Below are positions 12,164 through 21,688 of a stretch of DNA of 64,000 nt, in pieces. The position numbers and the translations under genes were made by a program. The notes under the pieces were generated by a model. It worked only from the letters and a program-made list of their open reading frames with translations, was not told where the DNA came from and ran no database searches. How positions within the stretch are numbered: position 1 is the first letter of the stretch; the number at the start of each line of letters is the position of its first letter. Origin of the DNA: Melampsora larici-populina 98AG31 (Eukaryota; Basidiomycota; Pucciniomycetes; Pucciniales; Melampsoraceae); NCBI RefSeq assembly GCF_000204055.1, contig NW_006768766.1, positions 1,845,305-1,909,304 of the forward strand. Reading direction: 5' to 3'.

Positions 12164-12587
12164 CTACCAAGGAATGATTGGTAAGCTTTGTGTGAATGAC
12201 AATGATTTTCCGTTTTCATATATTAAAGAGACGCACGAGTCTGTCTTGGGATGGGTACCACTTTTGTTGGTTTTCCTATGAAAGAAAATGTAGTGAGATG
12301 AAGATGTATTGGCAATTATAGTATATACTTTTGCTGATCCGTCTTCAATCAAAGAGACGTACGAGCCTGAGGTCGCAGGAGTAAACTGAGTGGACGAAGG
12401 AGACGAAGTGCCAGATTGACCGGTAGGATACGTTGATGCAATTGTGACTAAGAAAAGTATGCACAGAGCCCTATCAGTGAATGTTGATAGTTGAAGAGGT
12501 CTTGAGTAAATTGAGATGTAGTGCACCAAAAAACAAGAAGATAATGATCACTGTACCGGTGCGGTCGCAGGCGAAAAAAGAAAGCAT
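12164..12587 (-). CDS. small secreted protein with YVSL-type internal repeats (effector candidate)
   Basis: Two exons: 12587-12527 and 12447-12164 (345 nt including stop; 114 aa). The intron has a GTGCAC donor, a CACTGAT branch-like motif and a TTTTCTTAG acceptor; splicing joins the frames exactly. The protein starts MLSFFACDRTGTVIIIFLFF, followed by a small-residue stretch ending in AST. This is a clear signal-peptide shape with likely cleavage near residue 25. The mature part is Ser/Thr-rich and contains two related motifs about 50 residues apart (SYVSLIEDGS and SCVSLIYENGKS). The truncated paralogue at 9.5-10.3 kb shows more units. No known domain was recognised. A small, secreted, repeat-containing, duplicated gene is typical of fungal effector candidates, but that role is inference. 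Confidence 0.65.
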
Positions 12588-13144
12588 GAAGAAAGATAAG
12601 GTTCGGTTGAAAGAATGCGGGTTCTGATTCGATCAAGTAGGAGCTGGTCTTCGCATTACTGGCTCAACTTGACGTCTCAAACACTCAAGACTAGTTAGAA
12701 GCACTTCAAGTCTCATATACTTGATTTCATTCGAATCACTCAGCCTTACTCCAGCTTCGCCTTCTAGGAAATTGTATGAGCGCATTGGCATTTCAAGAAT
12801 GTACAAGAATAAAGAAAGGAAAGGTTTACCATCAGTCAACTAACCATTGGAATGGCTAACCGCCATATGTAAGCCATGCTTAAGTTCAATGGAATCATGA
12901 ATTGAATCAAAACTTTCTGTCTTGGTTCTCTTGGTCGGTTTGCTCCTGTTTGCTCTCGCCAAGGCCTACATAGCAAGGCTGAAGTGAATTCTGGATTCCA
13001 TCCATAGTCTTCTATGATCAATGTTGTAGTCGGAACTTGGCACCCTTATGAAAAGTCTGTGGCTTGCTTGGCGTCTATAAACAATTGACCAAATTGCTTG
13101 TGTACTCGACCGCAATTGAACTTCATGATACCACTCCATCATTG
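12588..13144. promoter_or_regulatory. 5' flank of the secreted-protein gene
   Basis: Upstream sequence of the minus-strand secreted-protein gene, up to the left end of the transposon. The first about 60 bp (to about 12645) match the region upstream of the truncated paralogue, so part of the promoter was duplicated with it. No TATA box was assigned. Confidence 0.35.
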
Positions 13145-13146
13145 TA

Positions 13147-13246
13147 CTGTCTCTTGCAGAAAGGATGAAAAAATCCAAAAAACTATTTGGCCTTGAGCAC
13201 CGTGCGCATGGCGGACCAGGGCGGATACTGGCCAATACTGAAAGCC
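13147..13246 (+). repeat. left terminal inverted repeat, 100 bp
   Basis: Exact reverse complement of 18714-18813. It happens to be open in one frame (KKSKKLFGLEHRAHGGPG), but the same frame in both copies is explained by the repeat itself. A tandem CATGAGATCT pair lies just inside at 13266-13285 and could be a subterminal transposase site. Confidence 0.9.
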
Positions 13247-13276
13247 ACGATCTCCCCAAAGTTCTCATGAGATCTC

Positions 13277-14560
13277 ATGAGATCTCTTGCCCACGGGACA
13301 ACTGATCTCGACCAGCCACCTCCTTCCTCTCCTCCCTCCCCAACCAACCCATCGGTTCTCTCGCTTCGCTTTTCATTGACCGACCAGATGGGATTTCAAA
13401 GCTACTCTGAGGACATCAAGCTCCTAGCCACCCAAATGTCCTTGGAGAACGTCGACCTCGCCATCATCAACGCGACACTCCGAACCTCCATATCGGCCAC
13501 TTCGCTCTGGCGTTGGAAACAACTCTACGAGCGTACCAACAAAGTGATCAGAGACCCTCAAACTTACGAAACCCGTGGCCGGCCTCATGTCTTATCCGAC
13601 GTACACCTCGGCGTCCTCAGCGAGCTAGTCACCGGAAAGCCCTCGATCTACCTTGACGAGCTCCAACAACAGCTAGTCCAAATCACAGGTGTCCCAGTTT
13701 CTCAAGCTACAATCAGTCGCGAGCTGCACATACGTTTAGGCCTATCTCATCTGGTCACGAGGGGAGTTCATTCTGCGCAGTGCGCCGAGGCCCGAACCAA
13801 TTACATGTTGAGGGTGGGTAGGATTCCACCGGAATACTTGGTTTTCATTGGTAAGTGATCCTTTTAATTGAGTAAGATTTTAATGAAGAGCCATTAAGAT
13901 CTTTCGCTTATCATGTTTTATGTTTTATCTCGTAGATGAGTCCGGCGTCGTGGGTCGAGATTGTCTTCGAAGGAAGAGCTGGGCTTTGAAAGGAACTCAA
14001 ACACTTCGCCGCAAGACCCACCCTGATAAGGACCATTGGACCGTCTTGCCAGCTGTATGTGAGCGTGGCATGATTGCTGGAACGGTCATCAAAGGCCCGG
14101 TGGAAAGAGTTCATGTGGAACTATTCCTTGCTCGGGACCTGGTGAGTCTCTCATCGTAATCGGCTCGCATATCTCTTTGTTTAACGATGCTCCTTTTCCA
14201 TTTTGTCACTAGCTCCCGGTGATGAATCCTTACCCAGGAGTCAACTCGGTGCTAGTCTTGGATAACGCTCGTGTGCACCACGGAGGCCTCATCGACCAGT
14301 TGTGCCACGACGCCGGTGTCCTCTTAGTTTATCTACCTGCCTATTCCCCAGACATGAACCCGATAGAGATTGCTTTCCACAGCATGAAGTGTCAATTACG
14401 ACGCGAAGAAGCGTGGGACGAGGTGGAAGACAAGGCCGAATACTTACTATTACTTGCTGCGAAGGTTATGACACGCAGGCTGTTACAACCCCTTATCGCT
14501 TACTGTGGCTACGCCACCAACCTCTATTGGCAACGATTCAATCGTGAGGCTCAGATTTAG
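13277..14560 (+). CDS. DD34E transposase (IS630/Tc1-mariner superfamily)
   Basis: Three exons: 13277-13850, 13936-14141 and 14213-14560, with GTAAGT and GTGAGT donors, joined in frame to 375 aa. The N-terminal part is a helix-turn-helix DNA-binding region (TSLWRWKQLYE; a GRPHVLSDVHLG linker of the type seen in IS630/Tc1 proteins). The catalytic triad is complete: D in VFIDESG (codon split by intron 1), D in VLDNARVHH, E in YSPDMNPIE. There are exactly 34 residues between the second D and the E. Start choice: the first ATG (13277) follows the terminal repeat; a downstream ATG at 13388 (MGFQSYSEDIK) is an alternative. The product would cut and rejoin the element at TA sites. No inactivating change is seen. 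Confidence 0.85.
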
Positions 14561-15332
14561 GGTTCAATCGTGATGCTCAGCAACTTGTGTGCGATACTCA
14601 AATGTCCTCCAGTGTGTGTGGTGCGATATCGTTCCTCAGCGTGAAATCTTTATATTAAAATGCTTTTGAGCAAATTTGTTTGAGATATCCTGAAGTGCCC
14701 AGTGTGATTGAGAATGATTATGCACGTCAGTGTAATTATGTTTGCCATTTCGATTCAAAGGCCAAGAGCCGAAAAGGCAAAAAATGACTAAGCGAGACGT
14801 CCTGGTTGTGTCTTGATGGGGCTTGGCTGCGAGTGACTCACTCCAGAAATCCATGAGCAAGGCACTCTTAGCCAAGTCCAATCATGAATGACTTAGCTTG
14901 TACTCCTAGCTTCATAATCTGAGTCGCAAATGTCTGTTTAGCTGTTTAGCAAACAGACAAATCGCTAATTTTGCAATTTTGTAAGTTTGTAATCTCACTT
15001 TCTCACGTTCTCGCCATCTCACGGATAAACGCTCGATACTGTCACAGTGACATTAACTTCGTTTGAACAAACAGAGTGGGGATTCATTTCTTTTAGCAGA
15101 GCGGTGACAACCTTCTACGAGAGTTTACGAGAGGAGATTTAAGCAGAGCAATGACATTTTTAAATAGGGTAGAGAGGAGTTTCTTTAAGCAGAGCAGCGA
15201 TTTGGTTTTTTAATAGTGTAGTGTGATAAATGGATAAGATAAGGGAAGCGTGTACAATCCATAGGGAACAAGGGTGTCAAAACGATAGGGGACGATTTGA
15301 AAGAAACACGGTTCCTTTAAATTAAAACAAGA
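14561..15332. other. convergent intergenic region inside the transposon
   Basis: Separates the 3' ends of the transposase and the passenger gene. No ORF recognised. A short hairpin (GTCTGTTTAGCTGTTTAGCAAACAGAC, described by its arms GTCTGTTT/AAACAGAC near 14931-14957) could form in RNA. Confidence 0.4.
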
Positions 15333-18183
15333 TCATCCTTGAGCTTTGCCTTTCCCTTTGTTGAGAGGTGGGACTCGGAGTTCGCTTTGGCGAAGAAATT
15401 CCATATCGTCATCGTAGATTCTTCGTCTTTCGATACGTTCTTCTTCAATGGCGACTAAGTATGTGTAGTATTCCCGGCTTCGGGTCATCAGTTCAATGGC
15501 AGTGTCCCATTTGATCCCCCAAGATGCGATTGTCTTCGCATCTAAGACTTCAGGGAATAAAAATCGGCGAAATGATATGATTCCATGGGTGGCTAAAATG
15601 TTCACATCCTTCTCAATACCGGCTTCGTCAAGGTCGCAATACTTGAAGTACTTTTCAATGGGCAAGTCGTAGGAAAGCCGTCGGACCAATTTATAATCTA
15701 TGTTGATCGAATGTCCTTGCATCTCCTCATAGCTACCAATCCGGAACTTGAGTTCCTCATGAACCTTGGCTCGTTTGATGGCTGACATAGGAGCTGTATT
15801 GCCAACCGGAGTGGTGTTGGAGACAGGAGAGATGTCGCCGCTAGGGGTTTGACCTAAGGATCGCTTGCCACCGACGTCCTTGAGGATGATGTCAATCCAT
15901 ATGAAGTCGTCTGGATAGATCTTGACCGGTGGGTCGTCAATAGTGATACCCTGGGTCCCCTTGGCCTGTGGTAACAAAGAGTGTCAGGCTTCGATCAATA
16001 GGACATATGACGACTTTGACCAAGAAGAATTAGACTTACCAATTCTTCGGACCAAAGTATCAAGGCCTTGAAGGTGAGTTCCATCTTCTGAGTGAGATCC
16101 TGCCGATTAAAGATACGCCACCCCTCGCCCTGTGAGGGATGGGTGCTCTTTGTGGGAGTACTCAGTGCTCACTAAAGGTTATATGGTAGGTTTCTCAATT
16201 TTAATTTCTTTATTTCAATTATGTAGTAAGTACAAATTGAAGTAAAGAAAGAAAAGAAAGAGGAAAAGGAAGGTACTGACAGACTGTTTGGGTAAACCCT
16301 GACAGACTTCAGTTAATTGACTCCTGAATAGGAGATTTAGTAATTATAATAAGATGTTATTATAATAATGAAGGTTGGATCCTGGACCTTCCTTTAATCT
16401 CTATTGTAACAGATCAAAGAGTGAATTAGTTCACCAATCTGGTTGTTCTTAAAGTCACCAACTTGGGGTTGTTCTTAAGGTCACCAGCCTGGAGTTCTTC
16501 TTAAGGTCACTAGCCTGGAGTTGTTGGAGGTCACTAACCTTGATTGGGTTTCTACTTAGGGGAAGTAGAGGATCCAGAAAGGAATGAAGAATTGTATTAC
16601 CTACTTTTAATCAGGAAGCTGATTAAAGTTGATGAAGCTTATCACTAGTCTTACTTGTATAAGACTCTTGATATTTTACTTCAATTGAACTTTAATTGTT
16701 CTTTAAAAGTAGTGGGTAATAATTGCTTGGGGGATTTCTCTGAAGGCTGAGAGAGGAGGAGTTTATATACTCTTCTCTCCAAACCTAACTGTAGTGATAT
16801 TTGTTTGTATCACTACAGTGGTTTAGGGTTTAATTATTACTATTAATTATGATTATTATTAATACTACATGATTACATATACCTGCTATGTAATTTATGT
16901 AGTATAAGCATTTTAACTCTTGACACTGAGTTATGAGGTGTAATTGGTGTTTTATTACATATTACATATGTTTTTAAATGTATATGTATATGTAATTGAT
17001 GTTTGTATATGTTCTATTTACAAGTTACATGTGTTTTGTAAGCTATATACACATGTAATTAGGTTGGTAAGTGGGATTTTGTGTATTATAAGTTAGTTTT
17101 GGGTACATGTATATGTACTCAGGGCTGACACGCCCTTATTGGTGTGGAGCGAACTGTGACGAGATTGTAAAGCAGCAAGAAACTGCTTTTGAGGGTCCGC
17201 CGGAGCAGCATGGGCTATGTCGGAAGTGGTCGAACCACTCGCATGTTGGAGGGTGTGTTGAGCTCGTAAGCGACCCTGACTTTTCGTGAGTTCCTACACA
17301 AGTGGCGGGTGGGATTAGTACCAGGCTCTTGGGTAGTTTTGGGTGAGTGGAAACACATATACGTACCGCACTGGCCACCTGGGCTGTTTTGCTCGGGTTG
17401 TCCATAGTCACCGTGAATCCACAATTACCAACGGGGTCTTTAGGAAGCGCTGAATAGAACGCTTTGACCTGCTCGTCGCTAGCAATGGGTCGATTGTGAT
17501 CCTTGGCGTAGTGATTGTGCCGGGCAATGTAACCACATATCTTCACCGTTTTGCCGGCATCCGCAAGGGTGAGTATGGCAGTGTTGCCTCCACCGGGGTC
17601 GTTGTCGACTTGGCTAGCCAAAGAGAATAACCGTGCTTTCAAAAAGCTCAAGGAGTGGTTGTTGACTTGGAACGTTTGCCTCGTGATCGGGATTTGAATC
17701 GTCTGATACACCGGTTTACTATTTTTCTTAGGAGGCCCCTTAGAGAGGTCGGTCCCCTTTGGCAGGTAAAAAGTGAATTGAACCACAAGGTCACGAGTTC
17801 CAGTGACAGTCAAACCTATAAAAGAGATGAATAAGTAAAATGTCTTATTCATGTGTAACGGATGATAACTGGGTCGTACCTGGTTTGACATCTCTCGAGA
17901 TCGTTCGAGGCTTAGGCAAGTTGCCACTGACGAATTCAATATCCGAGCTGGCCTGAGGTGGCGTATCAAATTTAGGATCTGGTTCCAAATCAGAGCTGAA
18001 TCCACGCGGAGTCGACCCGTCTTCACGAGGAGAGCCAGTTGACTTTGGAGTTCCCTCTGAGTCCGGTACAACCAGATCCCACGCAGGATCCCACGCAGGG
18101 GTGGCAGGGTTTCTATCTTCAGGGAACGAGCGACGGGCGTCAAAGCTGTAACTAAAGGGAACGATCGGAGGTTTCAGCAAACC
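15333..18183 (-). pseudogene. transposon passenger gene, unknown function, split by an LTR-like insertion
   Basis: Four exons chain in frame on the minus strand: 18183-17880, 17815-17367, 17293-17118 continued at 16160-16040, and 15965-15333 (stop). Lengths fit exactly: 753 nt to the end of the second, 297 nt for the split third exon, and 633 nt for the last, about 560 codons. The first part is acidic/Pro-rich. The second holds a compact domain (DLVVQFTFYLPKG...VKICGYIARHNHYAKDHN). The last ends in a segment resembling a SAM-like helical fold (EKYFKYCDLDE...TIASWGIKWDTAIELM) plus a charged tail (NKGKGKAQ). The family is unrecognised; the SAM-like comparison is inference. The 5' start is unresolved: exon-like copies of the first exon lie at about 18354-18255 and an open frame at 18620-18411, but splicing them left stops. 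Confidence 0.6.
16166..17117 (+). mobile_element. 952-bp solo-LTR-like insertion with 5-bp target duplication
   Basis: The passenger exon is interrupted between two copies of CTCAG (16161-16165 and 17118-17122). Deleting the insert plus one copy restores an open, in-frame exon, which fixes the boundaries. The element starts TG and ends TA (TGTATATGTA), has no ORF, is AT-rich and contains short internal repeats (AAGGTCACCAGCCTGGAGTT-type units at 16445-16545). A 5-bp duplication and the absence of coding sequence fit a solo LTR; the imperfect 3' end (TA, not CA) leaves some doubt. Confidence 0.7.
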
Positions 18184-18254
18184 CTGAAGGAAACAAATAA
18201 AAAATGGATTCCAGAATGATATTTCGATTAAAGCTCACTGATTATGAGGACTAG

Positions 18255-18354
18255 CATGATGCCACCCAGGGGCGGCAAGCATCCTATCTGCAGGTAAGGG
18301 TAGCCGATAGTTATTGTGGTTCCTGTGGGAAATAATCGGAGGTGTCAGCAAGCC
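18255..18354 (-). pseudogene. degenerate duplicate of passenger exon 1
   Basis: The minus strand reads GLLTPPIISHRNHNNYRLPLP from a TTTCAG acceptor, parallel to GLLKPPIVPFSYSF at 18183. Flanking intron ends (AATCAGTGAGC, CCACAGTGAGC) are also alike, so an exon with its intron edges was tandemly duplicated. In the frame needed, the copy closes at a TGA overlapping the GTGAGC donor, and its role is unclear. Confidence 0.4.
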
Positions 18355-18713
18355 CTGAAACAAAAAAAACAACAATGCAACTGATCACAAAATAAAAATT
18401 GAAAGAAAGCTCACTGTGGAGCAGTAGGGTATGCCCGTTCTCCAATGGGGGTGTCATCTTCGGCAATTTGAGTTAAAGAGTTGAATTTGTTCATAGCTTT
18501 AGAATTGGTATAGTCAAATGGTTGGAAAGTGTTGGTCAAACAAAGATAGTGGGTGTCCAGGCGGTTGCTATCGGATTGGATGGAGGGTGGATCGAGGTAT
18601 TCCAAGAACGGGACACCCATTTTTTGGGCAGTAAAACAGATAGGGCGTCAAGGTTCGCCCTCCTTCGACTCCATATCGTAGTGGACAGATGTTCAGCCAT
18701 ATAGGCGGTATGA

Positions 18714-18813
18714 GGCTTTCAGTATTGGCCAGTATCCGCCCTGGTCCGCCATGCGCACGGTGCTCAAGGCCAAATAGTTTTTTGGATTTTTTCATCCTTT
18801 CTGCAAGAGACAG
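18714..18813 (-). repeat. right terminal inverted repeat, 100 bp
   Basis: Exact reverse complement of the left terminal repeat. Its outer edge is the TA at 18814-18815. The passenger gene is transcribed inwards from this end, so the repeat may lie in its promoter or 5' leader. Confidence 0.9.
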
Positions 18814-18815
18814 TA

Positions 18816-19788
18816 AGACTAAATCCTACAAGCAAAATGGAGAAAGTTGGGCCTCCACTCCTCTATTACGCCCACCTCGCTGATGGAATTTAAAAGAAAC
18901 ATTAAGTTTAACTAAGCAGCTCTCTTCCGACGCGGCCACGTCTTCGAGAGAGGTCTTAGACGCGCCGGATGGACTTTGATAAGTTTAAGAGTAAATAAAC
19001 AAAACATCGAGCATGAGATTTCTACAAAATCATTCCCTTTGAAAAGTGAAGTAAATAAAGCCCATAATGGTAAGTAGTATCGTGGTAAATTGTTCATCAC
19101 AGTAAGAAAAAGTGGAAGTGTAAAGCCTTATCACACCCTTGCACGTTGCTGTGATATGAGACGTGTTGTAAATAATATCGAAATCAGTTCTCATTCACCT
19201 CGCATCCAGTTGATGATCAGACTTGAGCTTCATATCCAGTAAATCTTGGCATTGAAGTTTCTATTCTTGAGCTCAAAAACAAAATTTGGTTTGATAGGGG
19301 CGAGGAAAGTATATATATAGCCATTAAGCCTCCATATATTCTGGATTCTTGGATCTCATATTAATTCTGATCTCGATGTAGTGAGGCTCTGACACCACAT
19401 CCTTGGCAACACGCATGCATGATTATATTGTAGCAGGTTCAATGACCCAATCTGGGTAAGATCAATGCAATGGGAATGACTTCTCATGATCCACTCATAA
19501 CTCATCCACTGCTCTAACTCATTCAAACTTTACTATTCTTATGTTTAACTTTCAATCCATTTTCTACATTGTCAAGAAAAAAAACCCACATATTCTTTTG
19601 TATAAAAAACAATTAAATTTCATCATACTAAGCAGAAAAAAAAATCACTTCTCAAACCAAGCTTAACAACAAGAGATTGAGAAAAGAGTGTTTAAGGTAA
19701 CATTGAAATTTCTAAAACAAAAACCCGAGCACCCAATCAAATCAAAACCAAAGTGACTTTTTTTAATGTTCTTGTTGTTGTCTTTTTT
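18816..19788. other. intergenic between transposon and RPN6
   Basis: About 1 kb without a recognised gene. The last 150 bp are very AT-rich and would contain the RPN6 3' UTR and polyadenylation region. Confidence 0.5.
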
Positions 19789-21481
19789 CTATTGACCTAA
19801 TTTTTGAGCTTTAGCATATAAAGAATCCACCACTGAACCGATTTGTTTTAAACAATCTAAAGTATGATCATAAATCAATTCATTTGAAACCTCATCATAA
19901 ACTTCTAAACAACCTAGCCCTTGATCGATGATCCCATTAAAGACTTTATCCAAAATCATTTGTGATAATTTAGCTTCTACATCTCTTAATGGTAATTTCA
20001 CTTGATTCGAAATAAAATTTAATTCTAATCTCGAATATGGTTCGATGATCCTTAATAAGTTTTGTTCTAATAATGTATCATACAGTGATGATAAATGGTT
20101 CCTAACAATCGGATCATCCGAAAGTTCTGGCATAATCACAATACATCAACATTTATGTAATACCGCACGCGCGCGCACACAAAAGATAAATCATTTACCT
20201 GGTTTGTAAGTCTTGAGAGCTTCTTCGAATTTAGCTAGACTTCGTTCTTGGTGAGCTTTAGCAATGGCTTGCATAGCTTCAGTACCACGACCTGTATACT
20301 TTCTAGCAAGTTTCGAATTTTGAATCGTTAAAACATCTTCAGGCTATGATTATCAAAAAGAAAAATCAATACACGAATGCTACATTTGATGGGTTAAAAG
20401 GGGTTGAAAGTTGACTCACCAAGTTTAACATCACTTTACACATCAACATACATTTCAATGCTAAAGAAGCGCGAGAATCATCTTGACTAGAAAACCCTTC
20501 AAGAGCTTCAAAGAAGTAAGAATAACTGGTTTGGAAAAACGATCAAGTCAATTCGTCTTGATGAATCGAGATGGTCAATCAGAACGTGAAGCTTACGCAG
20601 TTTTATAATCTTTTGATTCGGCATGAAGTACACCTGATTGAAGATCAAGTTGTGCTTGTAAGAGAGGAGGACAATAAATCGAATTTGCAGCCGTTCTTGC
20701 CGAGATCAAAGCAGCCTAAATCGACCAATCCCGTCAGTTTTGAAGGTCAGAAGAATCAGATCAGAATGATGACTTACATTAGCTTTAGGAGGATCAGATA
20801 AAGAATGACGAATTTTGCTTTCTAAGAGATGAACTTCCGTTAAAATCAATTTATCATCTAATTTCTTTAATTCGATCAATAAACTTGAAATCATCCCAAG
20901 AGCTTCTTTGGTTTGATGATCCTCAAATAAAAGATTAGATAATTTGATTTCCAAAGATTGTTTTAAAAAGATTTGTGATTCTTCTTTTGACCATTGAATG
21001 TTTTCTCTTGTGATTTGAATTTGAATGGAAGATGAACTTGGGTTTTGATTTAAAGGTGGGCTTGAGAAATAATCGATCAAGGTTTTGATCAGTTTAGATG
21101 TTTTGGCTTTGGCTATTGAACTCATGAATGATCTACATGATCTGATCGTGTCTGCTAATCCATTCGGATCACTGTTTGATTCCAACATGATAGGGTCAGT
21201 TAACAATCCAATACACTAAGAGATTGGTTGTAAATCTTCACTCACTTTTGATCACGGTAGATTTCTCCTAATTTGATCAAAGCTACTTCTTTCTCTCTTA
21301 ATGCGTTTTCATCCTTGATATCTGAAAAAAGATTAGTATAAGATTAGTGAATTTCTGATGAGATGTGATAAGATGTGATTGACTTACCAACTTGATTTGA
21401 TATGATTTTGATAAGTTGAGATTGAGCTTGTTTTGGATCTGATTTGATTAAGTTTTCGATTGATTGGATTGAGCTTGACAT
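19789..21481 (-). CDS. RPN6: 26S proteasome regulatory (lid) subunit RPN6 / PSMD11
   Basis: Seven exons: 21481-21388, 21321-21246, 21171-20778, 20715-20597, 20525-20420, 20343-20199 and 20126-19789. They give 1272 nt, 423 aa, essentially the size of the human orthologue. Introns have GTAAGT/GTGAGT/GTAAGC/GTAAAT donors and AG acceptors, and all phases match. Diagnostic stretches are [39 protein letters not shown] and, in the C-terminal PCI domain, [19 protein letters not shown] and KLSQMILDK. Rpn6 is a TPR-like/PCI scaffold that clamps lid, base and 20S core together in the 26S proteasome. It is transcribed away from RPN7 from a shared 207-bp region. Confidence 0.95.
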
Positions 21482-21688
21482 GGTTTGTTGAGAATGGATG
21501 ATGGATGGTGAATGGATGGTGTGAATGGTGAAGTAAATGCTGAGTTTAGTTTTTGAAATTTGAATTTGATCGATCGATGACGCGGCTTCGATACAACTTC
21601 TCAACCAACTTACACTCTCACTCTACCATCAACCTCAACCACCCACTTGGAACACCTCACTCACAGTCCAGACTATCATCAGCAAACC
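21482..21688. promoter_or_regulatory. bidirectional promoter region of RPN6 and RPN7
   Basis: Only 207 bp separate the two divergent start codons. No TATA box is obvious. The middle holds a GATCGATCGATGACGCGGC block (about 21569-21588) with a palindromic GATCGATC core and a CRE-like TGACGC. On one side is a GGATGGTGAATGGATGG-type repeat, on the other a pyrimidine/ACTC-rich leader. The yeast proteasome element GGTGGCAAA was not seen. Confidence 0.6.

Larger units (their letters stand above)
13147..18813. mobile_element. 5.67-kb IS630/Tc1-type DNA transposon carrying a passenger gene
   Basis: The ends 13147-13246 and 18714-18813 are identical inverted repeats over 100 bp, beginning CTGTCTCTTGCAGAAAGGAT. 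TA dinucleotides flank them (13145-13146, 18814-18815), the target duplication typical of the IS630/Tc1/mariner superfamily. Inside are a DD34E transposase on + and a multi-exon gene on -, convergent, each starting near one end and reading inwards. Perfect terminal repeats and an intact transposase suggest recent mobility. A later 952-bp LTR-like insertion splits the passenger gene. Whether the passenger belongs to the element family or was captured once cannot be decided from one copy. Confidence 0.8.

Noticed and set aside
13388..13390. Downstream ATG as the transposase start
   Set aside because: Possible, but the first in-frame ATG at 13277 lies just inside the terminal repeat and keeps the frame open; left as an alternative in the gene entry.
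18568..18795. 75-codon frame starting MKKSKKLFGLEHRAHGGPG
   Set aside because: Its first third is the terminal inverted repeat of the transposon, also open in the left copy; no evidence of a gene beyond that.
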